Of a stretch of 64,000 bases of DNA, positions 18,617 to 26,477 are shown piece by piece. Origin of the DNA: Bradyrhizobium diazoefficiens. GTDB taxonomy: Bacteria; Pseudomonadota; Alphaproteobacteria; Rhizobiales; Xanthobacteraceae. The position numbers and the translations under genes are program-made. How positions within the stretch are numbered: position 1 is the first letter of the stretch; every line of letters begins with the position of its first letter. The notes under the pieces are model-generated. The model did no database searches. It had not been told where the DNA came from and saw nothing but the letters and a program-made list of their open reading frames with translations. Location of the stretch: contig NZ_JAFCJJ010000003.1 in assembly GCF_018131015.1 (NCBI RefSeq), positions 1 to 64,000 of the forward strand, in the 5' to 3' direction.

Positions 18617-19645
18617 ATGAAGAACACGATTGCCAGGCTCGCCGGCGCGCTGCTCGCGCTGACGCTCACCACCTCGCTTGCCGCGGCGCAAAGCAAGGTG
18701 ACCATCGCGGTCGGCGGCGGGTCCTGCCTGTGCTACCTGCCGACGGTGCTGGCCCGGCAGCTCGGCGAGTACGACAAGGCCGGCCTCAGTGTCGAGCTGG
18801 TCGATCTCAAGGGTGGCTCGGACGCGCTCAAGGCTGTCCTGGGCGGCAGCGCCGACGTCGTCTCCGGCTATTTCGACCATTGCGTCAACCTCGCGGCCAA
18901 GAAGCAGGAACTCCAGGCCTTCGTGGTCTATGACCGCTATCCCGGCCTCGTGCTGGTGGTCGCGCCCTCGCGCACCAATGACATCAAGTCGGTCAAGGAT
19001 CTCGCCGGCAAGAAGGTCGGCGTCAGCGCGCCCGGCTCGTCCACCGACTTCTTCCTCAAATACATGCTCAAGAAGAACGGGGTCGATCCGGCCGGCACCG
19101 CCGTGATCGGCGTCGGCCTCGGCGCCACGGCCGTGGCCGCGATGGAGCAGGGCCAGATCGATGCGGCGGTGATGCTCGATCCCTCCGTCACCGTGCTCCA
19201 GGGCAGCCACAAGGATTTGCGTATCCTCAGCGACACCCGCACGCAGAAGGATACGCTGGAGACGTTCGGCGGCGAATATCCGGGCGGCGCGCTTTACTCG
19301 ACCGTGGCCTGGATCAACGGCCACGAGAAGGAGACGCAGGCGCTCACCAATGCGATGCTCGCCACCCTCGCCTGGATCCATTCGCACACGCCCGAGGAGA
19401 TCATGGCGAAGATGCCGGAGGAAATGGTCGGCAAGAACAAGGATCTCTATCTGTCCGCGCTGAAGAACACGATCCCGATGTTCTCCGAGACCGGCAAGAT
19501 GGACCCGAAGGGCGCGGACGCCGTGCTCGCGGTGTTCAGCGTCGGCTCGCCGGAGGTGGCGAACGCCAAGATCGACGTCAGCAAGACCTTCACCAACAAG
19601 TTCATCGACCAGGCCAGGAAGACCACGGGGATGAACGCCAAATAG
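18617..19645 (+). CDS. ABC substrate-binding protein, NMT1/TauA type
   Basis: This 342-residue periplasmic protein has a signal peptide (MKNTIARLAGALLALTLTTS, cleavage near LAAAQ) and the NMT1/SsuA-like fold. Features include CYLPTVLARQLGEYDKAGL, GGSDALKAVLGGSADVVSGY and the KDLAGKKVGVSAPGS segment. The ATG at 18617 follows GGAGG. It is most likely the partner of the ATPase and permease at 16384-17990, though transcribed from its own promoter after the inserted cupin gene. The ligand is unknown. Confidence 0.87.
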   Translation: MKNTIARLAGALLALTLTTSLAAAQSKVTIAVGGGSCLCYLPTVLARQLGEYDKAGLSVELVDLKGGSDALKAVLGGSADVVSGYFDHCVNLAAKKQELQAFVVYDRYPGLVLVVAPSRTNDIKSVKDLAGKKVGVSAPGSSTDFFLKYMLKKNGVDPAGTAVIGVGLGATAVAAMEQGQIDAAVMLDPSVTVLQGSHKDLRILSDTRTQKDTLETFGGEYPGGALYSTVAWINGHEKETQALTNAMLATLAWIHSHTPEEIMAKMPEEMVGKNKDLYLSALKNTIPMFSETGKMDPKGADAVLAVFSVGSPEVANAKIDVSKTFTNKFIDQARKTTGMNAK

Positions 19646-19674
19646 CTGTCGCGATCGTGCGGTAATCAGGCGTC

Positions 19675-20379
19675 ATGACGTCACCGGTCATCCATCGTGT
19701 CACGACGCTTGATCTCGCGGTGCGCCCGTTGGCGTGGCCGTTCGCCGAGGAGCGGCGCGCCGATATCGCGGCGCACTTTGCCGAGAAGCAGCGCGAGCGG
19801 CCAAGAATCTGGAACGGGCGCGTCCTGCTCGGCCGGGACGCCGTGTTCAGGGGCGGCCACTTCTCCGCGACCTATTTCGAGACCGATTTCGCGAGCTTTC
19901 TCGCCTGGCGTGACTGGGGCTATCCGGACACGACCGTGTTCAACGGCTTTGGCATGGGCGCGCTGCGCACCTGCGACGGCGCCTTCGTGATGGGCGAGAT
20001 GGGGCAGCACACCGCCAATGCGGGCCGCATCTATTTTCCCTCCGGCACGCCCGACCTCGACGACGTCAGGGACGGCAAGCTCGACGTTATCAGCAGCGTC
20101 GTTCGCGAGACGGAGGAAGAGGCCGGACTGACCGCGGCCGACTACCGGGCCGAGGCGGACTGGCATTGTGTCGTCGTCGGCCAGTCGATTGCAATGATCC
20201 GGATCCTCAACCTTGATATGCCGGGCGAGGCGGCCCGCGCCCGGATCGAAGCCAATCTGGCGGGCCAGGACGAGCCCGAGCTTTCGGCCATTCATCTCGT
20301 GCGCGGAATGAGCGATCTCACGCCGACCATGCCGCGATTTGTCACGGCCTTCGTCGCGCAGCAGTTTGCGCCGCGCTGA
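19675..20379 (+). CDS. Nudix hydrolase
   Basis: This 234-residue protein carries the core of a Nudix box, RETEEEAGL, near residues 143-151, preceded by GTPDLDDVRDGKLDVISSVV. The upstream glycine-x5-glutamate half of the box is not canonical. The N-terminal ~90 residues are an extension seen in larger Nudix proteins. The substrate cannot be predicted. It starts 29 bases after the binding-protein gene and may be cotranscribed with it. Confidence 0.72.
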   Translation: MTSPVIHRVTTLDLAVRPLAWPFAEERRADIAAHFAEKQRERPRIWNGRVLLGRDAVFRGGHFSATYFETDFASFLAWRDWGYPDTTVFNGFGMGALRTCDGAFVMGEMGQHTANAGRIYFPSGTPDLDDVRDGKLDVISSVVRETEEEAGLTAADYRAEADWHCVVVGQSIAMIRILNLDMPGEAARARIEANLAGQDEPELSAIHLVRGMSDLTPTMPRFVTAFVAQQFAPR

Positions 20380-20389
20380 CGCGCGAGGC

Positions 20390-20418
20390 TTGACATCGCT
20401 TCGCGCAGCCCATGTGAT
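20390..20418 (+). promoter_or_regulatory. Putative promoter of the LIV operon with a dyad over the -10 region
   Basis: TTGACA (20390-20395) is followed after 17 bases by TGTGAT (20413-20418), a weak -10. A short dyad, GCCCAT-GTG-ATGGGC at 20408-20422, overlaps the -10 and could be a regulator site. The LIV-type binding-protein gene starts 56 bases further on, with AGGAGG before its ATG. Confidence 0.4.
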
Positions 20419-20473
20419 GGGCAAAAAAGCAAAAGCAGCAAGACTGCAATGCACAATCGTCCAGGAGGTTTAG

Positions 20474-21784
20474 ATGCGCTCGAGCATGGCTGCCCGCTTG
20501 GTTCGTGGGGTGTTGATCGCGATTGCCGCGACGGGCCTGGCGGTGTCCGCCGAAGCCCAGGAGAAGAAGATCAAGATCGGCGTCGTCTTCGACCTGACCG
20601 GGCCTCTCGCGGGTGGCGGCTCTGAGCTCGGCTATATCGGCGCGAAAATCATCCTCGACCATTTCGCCAAGACCGGCGTCGAGGGCTACAAGGTCGAGGC
20701 GGTCTACGCCGACGCGCAGAGCAAGCCCGACATCGCCATCAACGAATCCGTCCGCCTGCTCGAGCAGGAGAAGGTCGACATGGTGCTCGGCTTCTTCTCC
20801 TCGGCGCAATGCGTGCCGGTCGCCGCCCGCGTCGAACAGCTCAGGAAGTTCATGTGGATGACGACCTGCATCTCGTCGGCGGTGTTCAACGAGAAAGGCT
20901 ACAAATACGTGTTTCGCCCGCAGGCGAGCGGCGACCAGTTCGGCATGATGACGATGGAGTTCATCGCACAGAATGCCAAGGAGAAGTTCGGCAAGGAGGC
21001 CAAGGACCTGCGGGTCGCTATCATCCACGAGGACGGCGCCTATGGCGTCGACGTCTCCAGGGGCAACGAGGCCGGCGCCAGGAAGGCAGGCTTCAACGTC
21101 GTGCTGAAGGAAGGCTACTCGGCGACCGCGCCGGACCTCTCCGCGCTGGTGACCAAGCTGAAGCGCGCCAAACCCGACGTGATCTTCCACACCGGCTACA
21201 ATCCCGACATCACGCTGCTGTTGCGCCAGGCCCGCGAGCAGGGCCTGAAGTTCGGCGCGCTGATGGGCCATGGCGCAGGCTACGGCGTCTATGAGAAGCT
21301 GAAGGAGGGCATGGGTGCGGACGCCACCTACATCTTCAACACCGACCCGATCTCGATCTGGCTTGCCAACCAGAAGACGATGGATCCGAAGCTCCCGCCC
21401 GTGATCAAGATGGTCGGCGAGGAGTTCGACAAGATCAGGCCCGGCGTTGCCATCCGCTCGGCGCATGTCGGCATCGGCGCGTCCAACACCTATGTCTTCA
21501 TGTCCGATGTGTTGCCGCGGGCCATCAAGAAATATGGCGGGGTCGATCCCGACGCGCTGCGCAAGGCCGCGCTCGACACCGACATTCCCGAGGGCGGCAC
21601 CATGCTCGGATTCGGCGTCAAGTTCTATGGCGAGGGCACGCCGATGGCGGGCCAGAACGAGCGCTCGTTCCCCGTCGTCATCCAGTACATCGACGACAAA
21701 TCCCATGTGGTATGGCCCAAGAGTCAGGCACAGCGCGAGGCCGTGCTGCCGTTGCCGAAGGGCACCACCTACAGCAACCAGTAG
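20474..21784 (+). CDS. LIV-type ABC substrate-binding protein
   Basis: This 436-residue periplasmic protein has a signal peptide (cleavage near VSAEAQ) and the periplasmic-binding-protein type 1 fold of the LivK group. Hallmarks include IKIGVVFDLTGPLAGGGS and YADAQSKPDIAINESVRLLEQ. The ATG follows AGGAGG. It opens a five-gene operon with ATPases and permeases. It is clearly paralogous to the orphan binding protein at 57123-58433, of the same length. In this family ligands range from branched-chain amino acids to amides and aromatic acids. Confidence 0.92.
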   Translation: MRSSMAARLVRGVLIAIAATGLAVSAEAQEKKIKIGVVFDLTGPLAGGGSELGYIGAKIILDHFAKTGVEGYKVEAVYADAQSKPDIAINESVRLLEQEKVDMVLGFFSSAQCVPVAARVEQLRKFMWMTTCISSAVFNEKGYKYVFRPQASGDQFGMMTMEFIAQNAKEKFGKEAKDLRVAIIHEDGAYGVDVSRGNEAGARKAGFNVVLKEGYSATAPDLSALVTKLKRAKPDVIFHTGYNPDITLLLRQAREQGLKFGALMGHGAGYGVYEKLKEGMGADATYIFNTDPISIWLANQKTMDPKLPPVIKMVGEEFDKIRPGVAIRSAHVGIGASNTYVFMSDVLPRAIKKYGGVDPDALRKAALDTDIPEGGTMLGFGVKFYGEGTPMAGQNERSFPVVIQYIDDKSHVVWPKSQAQREAVLPLPKGTTYSNQ

Positions 21785-21814
21785 CGCAATACTTTTGACA
21801 GGGAGAGCGGGGCG

Positions 21815-22585
21815 GTGCTGGAGGTCAGCGGGCTGGTGAAGCGGTTTGGCGGCTTCACCGCCGTCAACAACGTGTCGTTCAAGGTCGACCAGGGCGAGAT
21901 CCTCGGCCTGATCGGCCCCAACGGCTCGGGCAAGAGCACGATCTTCAACATGCTCTCCGGCACGCTGGCGCCGAGCGCCGGATCGATCCTGTTCGCCGGC
22001 CACGAGATCGCGGGCCTCGCGCCGCACCGGATCATCAATCGCGGCATCGGCCGCACCTTCCAGATTCCGCGGCCGTTCCGCCGCCTGACCATCTTCGAGA
22101 ACGTCGCGCTCGCCGGCTTCTACGGCCAGGGCCGCCACAGCCGCATCAAGGCCGAGGAGGCGGCCGAGCGGTCGCTTGCGATGGTCGGCCTGCCGACCGA
22201 TCGCCAAGCCAGCGTCGATGGCCTCGGCGCGGCCGGGCTGAAGAAGCTCGAACTCGCCAAGGCGCTCGCCACCGCGCCAAAACTGCTGCTCGCCGACGAA
22301 AGCCTCGGCGGCCTCGACGAGGCCGAGATGGAGCAGGCCGCCGACATGCTGCGCAACATCCGCGACGAGCTCGGCATCACCATCATCTGGGTCGAGCACA
22401 TCATGGGCGTTTTGATGCGCGTCGTCGACCGCGTCATGGTGCTCGACCACGGCGAGAAGATATCGGAAGGGCTGCCGAGCGCGGTGGCCGGCGATCCGCG
22501 CGTCATCGAGGTCTATCTCGGTACCGACGCCGAGACCACCCAGGCCGCGGCCGCCGAAGCGCGCCGCCGCGCGGGAGGGCAGTGA
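21815..22585 (+). CDS. livG: LIV-type ABC ATPase LivG
   Basis: This 256-residue ATPase has Walker A GPNGSGKST, the LivG-typical insertion GIGRTFQIPRPFRRLTIFENV, Walker B LLLADESLGGLD and H-loop WVEHIMG. The ABC signature region reads GLGAAGLKKLELAKAL, which departs from the usual LSGGQ. A GTG start at 21815 is preceded by GGGAG. It overlaps livF by one base. Confidence 0.9.
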   Translation: MLEVSGLVKRFGGFTAVNNVSFKVDQGEILGLIGPNGSGKSTIFNMLSGTLAPSAGSILFAGHEIAGLAPHRIINRGIGRTFQIPRPFRRLTIFENVALAGFYGQGRHSRIKAEEAAERSLAMVGLPTDRQASVDGLGAAGLKKLELAKALATAPKLLLADESLGGLDEAEMEQAADMLRNIRDELGITIIWVEHIMGVLMRVVDRVMVLDHGEKISEGLPSAVAGDPRVIEVYLGTDAETTQAAAAEARRRAGGQ

Positions 22586-23289
22586 TGCTGGAGCTGCGAT
22601 CCGTCAATGCGGGCTACGGCACCTTCCAGGCGCTGTTCGACGTCAATCTCGACGTGAAGGCGGGTGAGGCCGTCGGCGTCATCGGCCCGAACGGCGCCGG
22701 CAAGACCACCTTGATGCGCGTCATCTCCGGCCTGATCCGCCCCTCGCGCGGATCGATCGCGATGGAGGGCGTCGATGTCGTGGCGACGGCGCCGCACCGG
22801 ATCGTCAGCCTCGGCATTGCCCATGTGCCGGAGAACCGGCGGCTGTTTCCGCAGCTCTCGGTCGACGACAATCTCAAGATGGGCGCCTTCATGAAGGAGG
22901 CGCGGAACTTCTACGCCGAGCGGCTGGAGGTCGTGTTCGACCTGTTCCCGCGCCTGAAGGAGCGCCGCCACCAGATGGCCGGCACCATGTCCGGCGGCGA
23001 GCAGCAGATGTGCGCGATCGGCCGCGCGCTGATGTCCAATCCAAAGCTCCTGCTGCTCGACGAGCCATCGGCCGGGCTCGCCCCGGTCGTGGTGCAGCAG
23101 GTGTTCGAGCTCGTGAAGCGGATCCGCGCCAGCGGGCTGACCGTGCTGATCGTCGAGCAGAACGTGCAGCAGGTGCTGCGCGTGGTCGACCGCGCCTATC
23201 TGATCGAGGCCGGCACGATCCGCAGCTCAGGCACGTCGGCGGAGATGCTGGCGAGCGACACGGTCAAGGAAGCATATCTCGGGGTGTGA
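22585..23289 (+). CDS. livF: LIV-type ABC ATPase LivF
   Basis: This 234-residue ATPase has Walker A GPNGAGKTT, the LivF-type HVPENRRLFPQLSVDDNL, signature MSGGEQQMCAIGRAL, Walker B LLLLDEPSAGLAP and H-loop IVEQNV. The ATG at 22585 overlaps the livG stop (TGATG); a GTG three bases upstream is in frame. It works as a heterodimer with LivG. Confidence 0.92.
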   Translation: MLELRSVNAGYGTFQALFDVNLDVKAGEAVGVIGPNGAGKTTLMRVISGLIRPSRGSIAMEGVDVVATAPHRIVSLGIAHVPENRRLFPQLSVDDNLKMGAFMKEARNFYAERLEVVFDLFPRLKERRHQMAGTMSGGEQQMCAIGRALMSNPKLLLLDEPSAGLAPVVVQQVFELVKRIRASGLTVLIVEQNVQQVLRVVDRAYLIEAGTIRSSGTSAEMLASDTVKEAYLGV

Positions 23290-23310
23290 GGAAGCGGGGC
23301 GAAGGGGCGC

Positions 23311-24192
23311 ATGCAGGCATTCCTGGACATATTCGACATCTACCTGCTGGAGGCCGTGATCAACGGCATCCTGCTCGGCGGCGTGCTGGCGCTGCTCGCG
23401 CTCGGGCTCAACCTGATCTTCGGCGTCATCGACGTCACCTGGATCTGCTATGCCGAGCTCGTGATGATCGGCATGTATGCGATGTATTTCATGGTGCAGT
23501 ATTACGGCGTCAGCTATTTCGTCGCCGCGCCGCTGACCATCCTGCTCGTGGCGGTCCTCGGCGCCGCCCTGCATTACCTCGTGATCGCGCCGCTGCTCAC
23601 GGCCCCGCCGATCAACCAGCTGCTCGCGACCGGCGGCGTGCTGTTCGTGCTGCAAAGCTTCGCAACCGTCGCCTTCGGCATCGACTTCCGCAATCTCGGC
23701 ATCCGCCTGCCGGTGCTCGCCTTCGGTGACATGAACTTCAGCTACGCACGGCTCCTATCGTTCGTGGCTGCGCTGGTCGGCATGGTCGCGGTCTATCTGT
23801 TCATGACGCGCACCTTCACCGGCACTGCGATCCGCGCCATCTCGCAGGACCGTCAGATCATGGCGCTGATGGGCGTCGACACCAGGCGGATCTACCTCAT
23901 CACCTCGGCGCTCGGCGGCGCGCTGGCCGGCCTCGCCGCCTGCCTGCTGGTGCTGCAATATGACGTGCATCCTTTCGTCGGTCTTTCCTTTGGTCCGATC
24001 ACCTTTCTCATTTGCGTGCTCGGGGGACTCGGCAATTTCATCGGCGGATTCATCGCGGCCTTCGTCTTCGCTGAGATCATCTCGCTCGGCGGGCTGTTCT
24101 CCGATCTCGAGTGGGGCTACGTGCTCGCCTTCGCCTTCTTCATCGTCATGATGTTCATCCGGCCTGCGGGCCTTCTCGCGAGGCGCCGATGA
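23311..24192 (+). CDS. livH: LIV-type ABC permease LivH
   Basis: This 293-residue protein has about eight helices of the LivH type. The N-terminal segment NGILLGGVLALLALGLNLIFG and the loop TAIRAISQDRQIMALMGVD that contacts the ATPases are diagnostic. It starts 21 bases after livF, and its stop overlaps the livM start by four bases. Confidence 0.92.
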   Translation: MQAFLDIFDIYLLEAVINGILLGGVLALLALGLNLIFGVIDVTWICYAELVMIGMYAMYFMVQYYGVSYFVAAPLTILLVAVLGAALHYLVIAPLLTAPPINQLLATGGVLFVLQSFATVAFGIDFRNLGIRLPVLAFGDMNFSYARLLSFVAALVGMVAVYLFMTRTFTGTAIRAISQDRQIMALMGVDTRRIYLITSALGGALAGLAACLLVLQYDVHPFVGLSFGPITFLICVLGGLGNFIGGFIAAFVFAEIISLGGLFSDLEWGYVLAFAFFIVMMFIRPAGLLARRR

Positions 24193-25208
24193 CGGGGCAG
24201 GGGCGGCTTGCGGCGTGGGGGGTGGGACTGGCGGCACTGGTCGCGCTGCCTTTCTTCTATCGCGATCCCTATCATCTGCACATCCTGGTGCTGATCCTGA
24301 TCTGGTCGTTTGCCTATACATCGTGGTCGCTGATGGGGCGGTTCGGCCTGGTCTCGCTCGGGCACGGCGGCTTCATGGGGATCGGCGCCTATGTCACCGC
24401 GCTGCTCTGGAACCATCTCGGCCTGTCGCCCTGGATCGGCATTCCCATCGGCATGGTCGCGGCCGGTGCGCTGGCGCTGATCGTCGGCTATCCCTGTTTC
24501 CGCTTCCGCATCACCGGGCACTATTTCGTGCTGGTGACACTGGCGCTCTCCGGCATCGTGCTTCAGGTCATCACCGCCACGCGCGACTATACCGGCGGCT
24601 CGCTCGGCTATACGCCGAACCGCGCCTCCGGCAACAGGCTGCTGGCGCTGCAATTCGACGACAAGACGACCTGGTACCTGATCGCGCTCGGTGTCTGGCT
24701 GTTCGGCATCGTGGTCTGGCACTGGGTCGACCGCAGCATGGCGCGCTACGCGCTGGAGGCGATTTCGGAGGACGAGGATGCCGCGGCCGCCGCCGGCGTC
24801 GACGTCACCGCGGAGAAACTGAAGATCACGCTCATCAGCGCGCTGATGACGGCCCTGGCCGGCGCGATCTACTGCCAGTACCAGATGTTCATCACACCCG
24901 ACACCGTCTCCGGCATCGCCGTGTCGCTCCAGATGGTGTTCGCGGCCATCGTCGGCGGCCTCTTCGTCTCGCTCGGCCCGACCGCCGGCGCCGTCATCAC
25001 GATCCTGCTCGCGGAGACTTTGCGAATCAAGTTCGGCACCAGGGCGGTCGGATGGGACAACCTCGTCTACGGCGTGCTGCTCGTGCTTTTCATCATATTC
25101 CTTCCCAAGGGCATCCTTGGTAGCTTGCTCGACCGACTGAAGTCGCAACGCAAGGTGTCCCGCGCTCATGAGCAAGAAGCCGCACAAATCGCTCACCCAG
25201 GAACTTGA
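24189..25208 (+). CDS. livM: LIV-type ABC permease LivM
   Basis: This 339-residue LivM-type permease has about ten helices, with SLMGRFGLVSLGHGGFMGIGAY near the N-terminus and the coupling segment AISEDEDAAAAAGVDVTAEKL. The ATG at 24189 overlaps the livH stop (ATGA). The 3' end overlaps the PPK2 gene by 41 bases, so the two reading frames share sequence and are probably cotranscribed. Confidence 0.92.
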   Translation: MTGQGRLAAWGVGLAALVALPFFYRDPYHLHILVLILIWSFAYTSWSLMGRFGLVSLGHGGFMGIGAYVTALLWNHLGLSPWIGIPIGMVAAGALALIVGYPCFRFRITGHYFVLVTLALSGIVLQVITATRDYTGGSLGYTPNRASGNRLLALQFDDKTTWYLIALGVWLFGIVVWHWVDRSMARYALEAISEDEDAAAAAGVDVTAEKLKITLISALMTALAGAIYCQYQMFITPDTVSGIAVSLQMVFAAIVGGLFVSLGPTAGAVITILLAETLRIKFGTRAVGWDNLVYGVLLVLFIIFLPKGILGSLLDRLKSQRKVSRAHEQEAAQIAHPGT

Positions 25209-26085
25209 CCGCTACATCACTCCGTTCCGCTATGACGGGTCGGGCAAGTTTCACCTCAAGGACTACAAGACCAACGAGAAGGGTGATCTCGACAAGGAGA
25301 AGGCGCAGGAAATTCTCGACGCCAACAAGAAGCGGCTCGTCGAGTTCCAGGAAAAGCTGTACGCACAGGATCGCTGGTCGCTGCTGATCGTGTTCCAGGC
25401 CATGGACGCCGGCGGCAAGGACAGTGCGATCAAGGCGATCTTCGAGGGCATCAATCCGCAGGGCTGCGAGGTTCATGCCTTCAAGGCGCCCAGCAGCAAG
25501 GAACTCGACCACGATTTCCTCTGGCGTCACATCGTCGCGCTCCCCGAGCGCGGTCATATCGGCATCTTCAACCGCTCTCATTACGAGGAATGCCTGGTGA
25601 CGCGCGTGCACCCGGAGATCCTCGCCAAGGAGAAGCTGCCGCCAAGGCTCGTCACCAGGAACATCTGGAAGGAGCGGTTCGAGGACATCTCGGCGTTCGA
25701 GCGCTATCTCTCCCGCAACGGCATCGTGGTGCTGAAGTTCTTCCTCAACGTCTCAAAGGACGAGCAGCGCAAGCGTTTCCTCGATCGCCTGGAGGATCCG
25801 GCCAAGCAGTGGAAGTTCTCCATGGATGACATCAAGGAGCGCGCGCTGTGGCCGCGCTACCAGGCCGTCTACCAGGACATCGTCCGGCATACCTCGACGC
25901 CTCATGCGCCCTGGTTTGTCGTGCCGGCCGACCACAAATGGTTCGCGCGCGTGGTGATCGGCTCGGCGATCGTCGCGGCGCTCGAGAAGCTCGACCTGCG
26001 CTTTCCGCGCGCTGACAAGGCGTCGCTGGAAGAGTACGAGGCGGTGCGCAAGGCGCTCCAGCGCGAGGGGAAGGGGAAGCGGTGA
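25168..26085 (+). CDS. ppk2: Polyphosphate kinase 2 family protein
   Basis: This 305-residue PPK2-family enzyme moves phosphate between polyphosphate and nucleotides. The Walker A-like motif DAGGKDSAIKAI (near residue 83) and the following HDFLWRHIVALPERGHIGIFNRSHYEE segment, with its Walker B-like aspartate-free loop, define the family. Length and motifs suit the group that phosphorylates AMP/ADP or nucleosides from polyphosphate. The ATG lies inside livM, giving a 41-base overlap; no better internal start is seen. It is likely made from the same transcript as the LIV importer. Confidence 0.9.
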   Translation: MSKKPHKSLTQELDRYITPFRYDGSGKFHLKDYKTNEKGDLDKEKAQEILDANKKRLVEFQEKLYAQDRWSLLIVFQAMDAGGKDSAIKAIFEGINPQGCEVHAFKAPSSKELDHDFLWRHIVALPERGHIGIFNRSHYEECLVTRVHPEILAKEKLPPRLVTRNIWKERFEDISAFERYLSRNGIVVLKFFLNVSKDEQRKRFLDRLEDPAKQWKFSMDDIKERALWPRYQAVYQDIVRHTSTPHAPWFVVPADHKWFARVVIGSAIVAALEKLDLRFPRADKASLEEYEAVRKALQREGKGKR

Positions 26086-26357
26086 TGTCGAAGTCCATTC
26101 TCACCGCGTTCGTGCTTGCTGCGTTCATGACCGGTGCACCCGCGCGCGCTCAAACCTACGCTCCCGGCTCCCCGGTCTGCCTGCATGTGTTCGGCGAGCT
26201 GGAAGGCGAGCGGATCGATTGCATCTTCGCGTCCTTCGCCCAATGCCAGGCCGCCGCATGGGGGCGGCCTGCGATGTGCGTGACGAATCCCGCCGCGCAG
26301 GCGATGAAAACAGGACGGCGGGTTCAAGAATCGCGAAAACAACCCCATGCACCGTAG
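26085..26357 (+). CDS. Small secreted DUF3551-like protein
   Basis: This 90-residue protein has a signal peptide (cleavage near ARAQT) and the DUF3551 pattern of a PxCL segment, an internal DCIFASFAQCQAAAWG and a final MCVTNP. The family is common in Bradyrhizobium and of unknown function. The ATG at 26085 overlaps the ppk2 stop. The last residues (about the final eight) are read from the repeat that begins at 26333, so the C-terminus may have been altered by that repeat. Confidence 0.7.
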   Translation: MSKSILTAFVLAAFMTGAPARAQTYAPGSPVCLHVFGELEGERIDCIFASFAQCQAAAWGRPAMCVTNPAAQAMKTGRRVQESRKQPHAP

Positions 26358-26447
26358 CGGCGGGCAGCAAGATCAATGACTTGCCGGCGACCTTGCCGCG
26401 AATCGGATTTTACGAAATAGGCTTGACACGTCGGGCAAAACAGGAGC
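26333..26447. repeat. Dispersed repeat, copy 1
   Basis: This copy begins with GCGAAAACAACCCCATGCAC (26333-26352) and ends with TGACACGTCGGGCAAAAC followed by AGGAGC (26424-26447). The second copy, at 46906-47022, has nearly identical ends but a different ~70-base middle. Both lie between convergent genes. The 5' end overlaps the 3' end of the DUF3551-like gene. I take it to be a non-coding dispersed element. Confidence 0.7.
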
Positions 26448-26477
26448 ATGATGTCACCATCGCGCCGGCGCGCCCCC

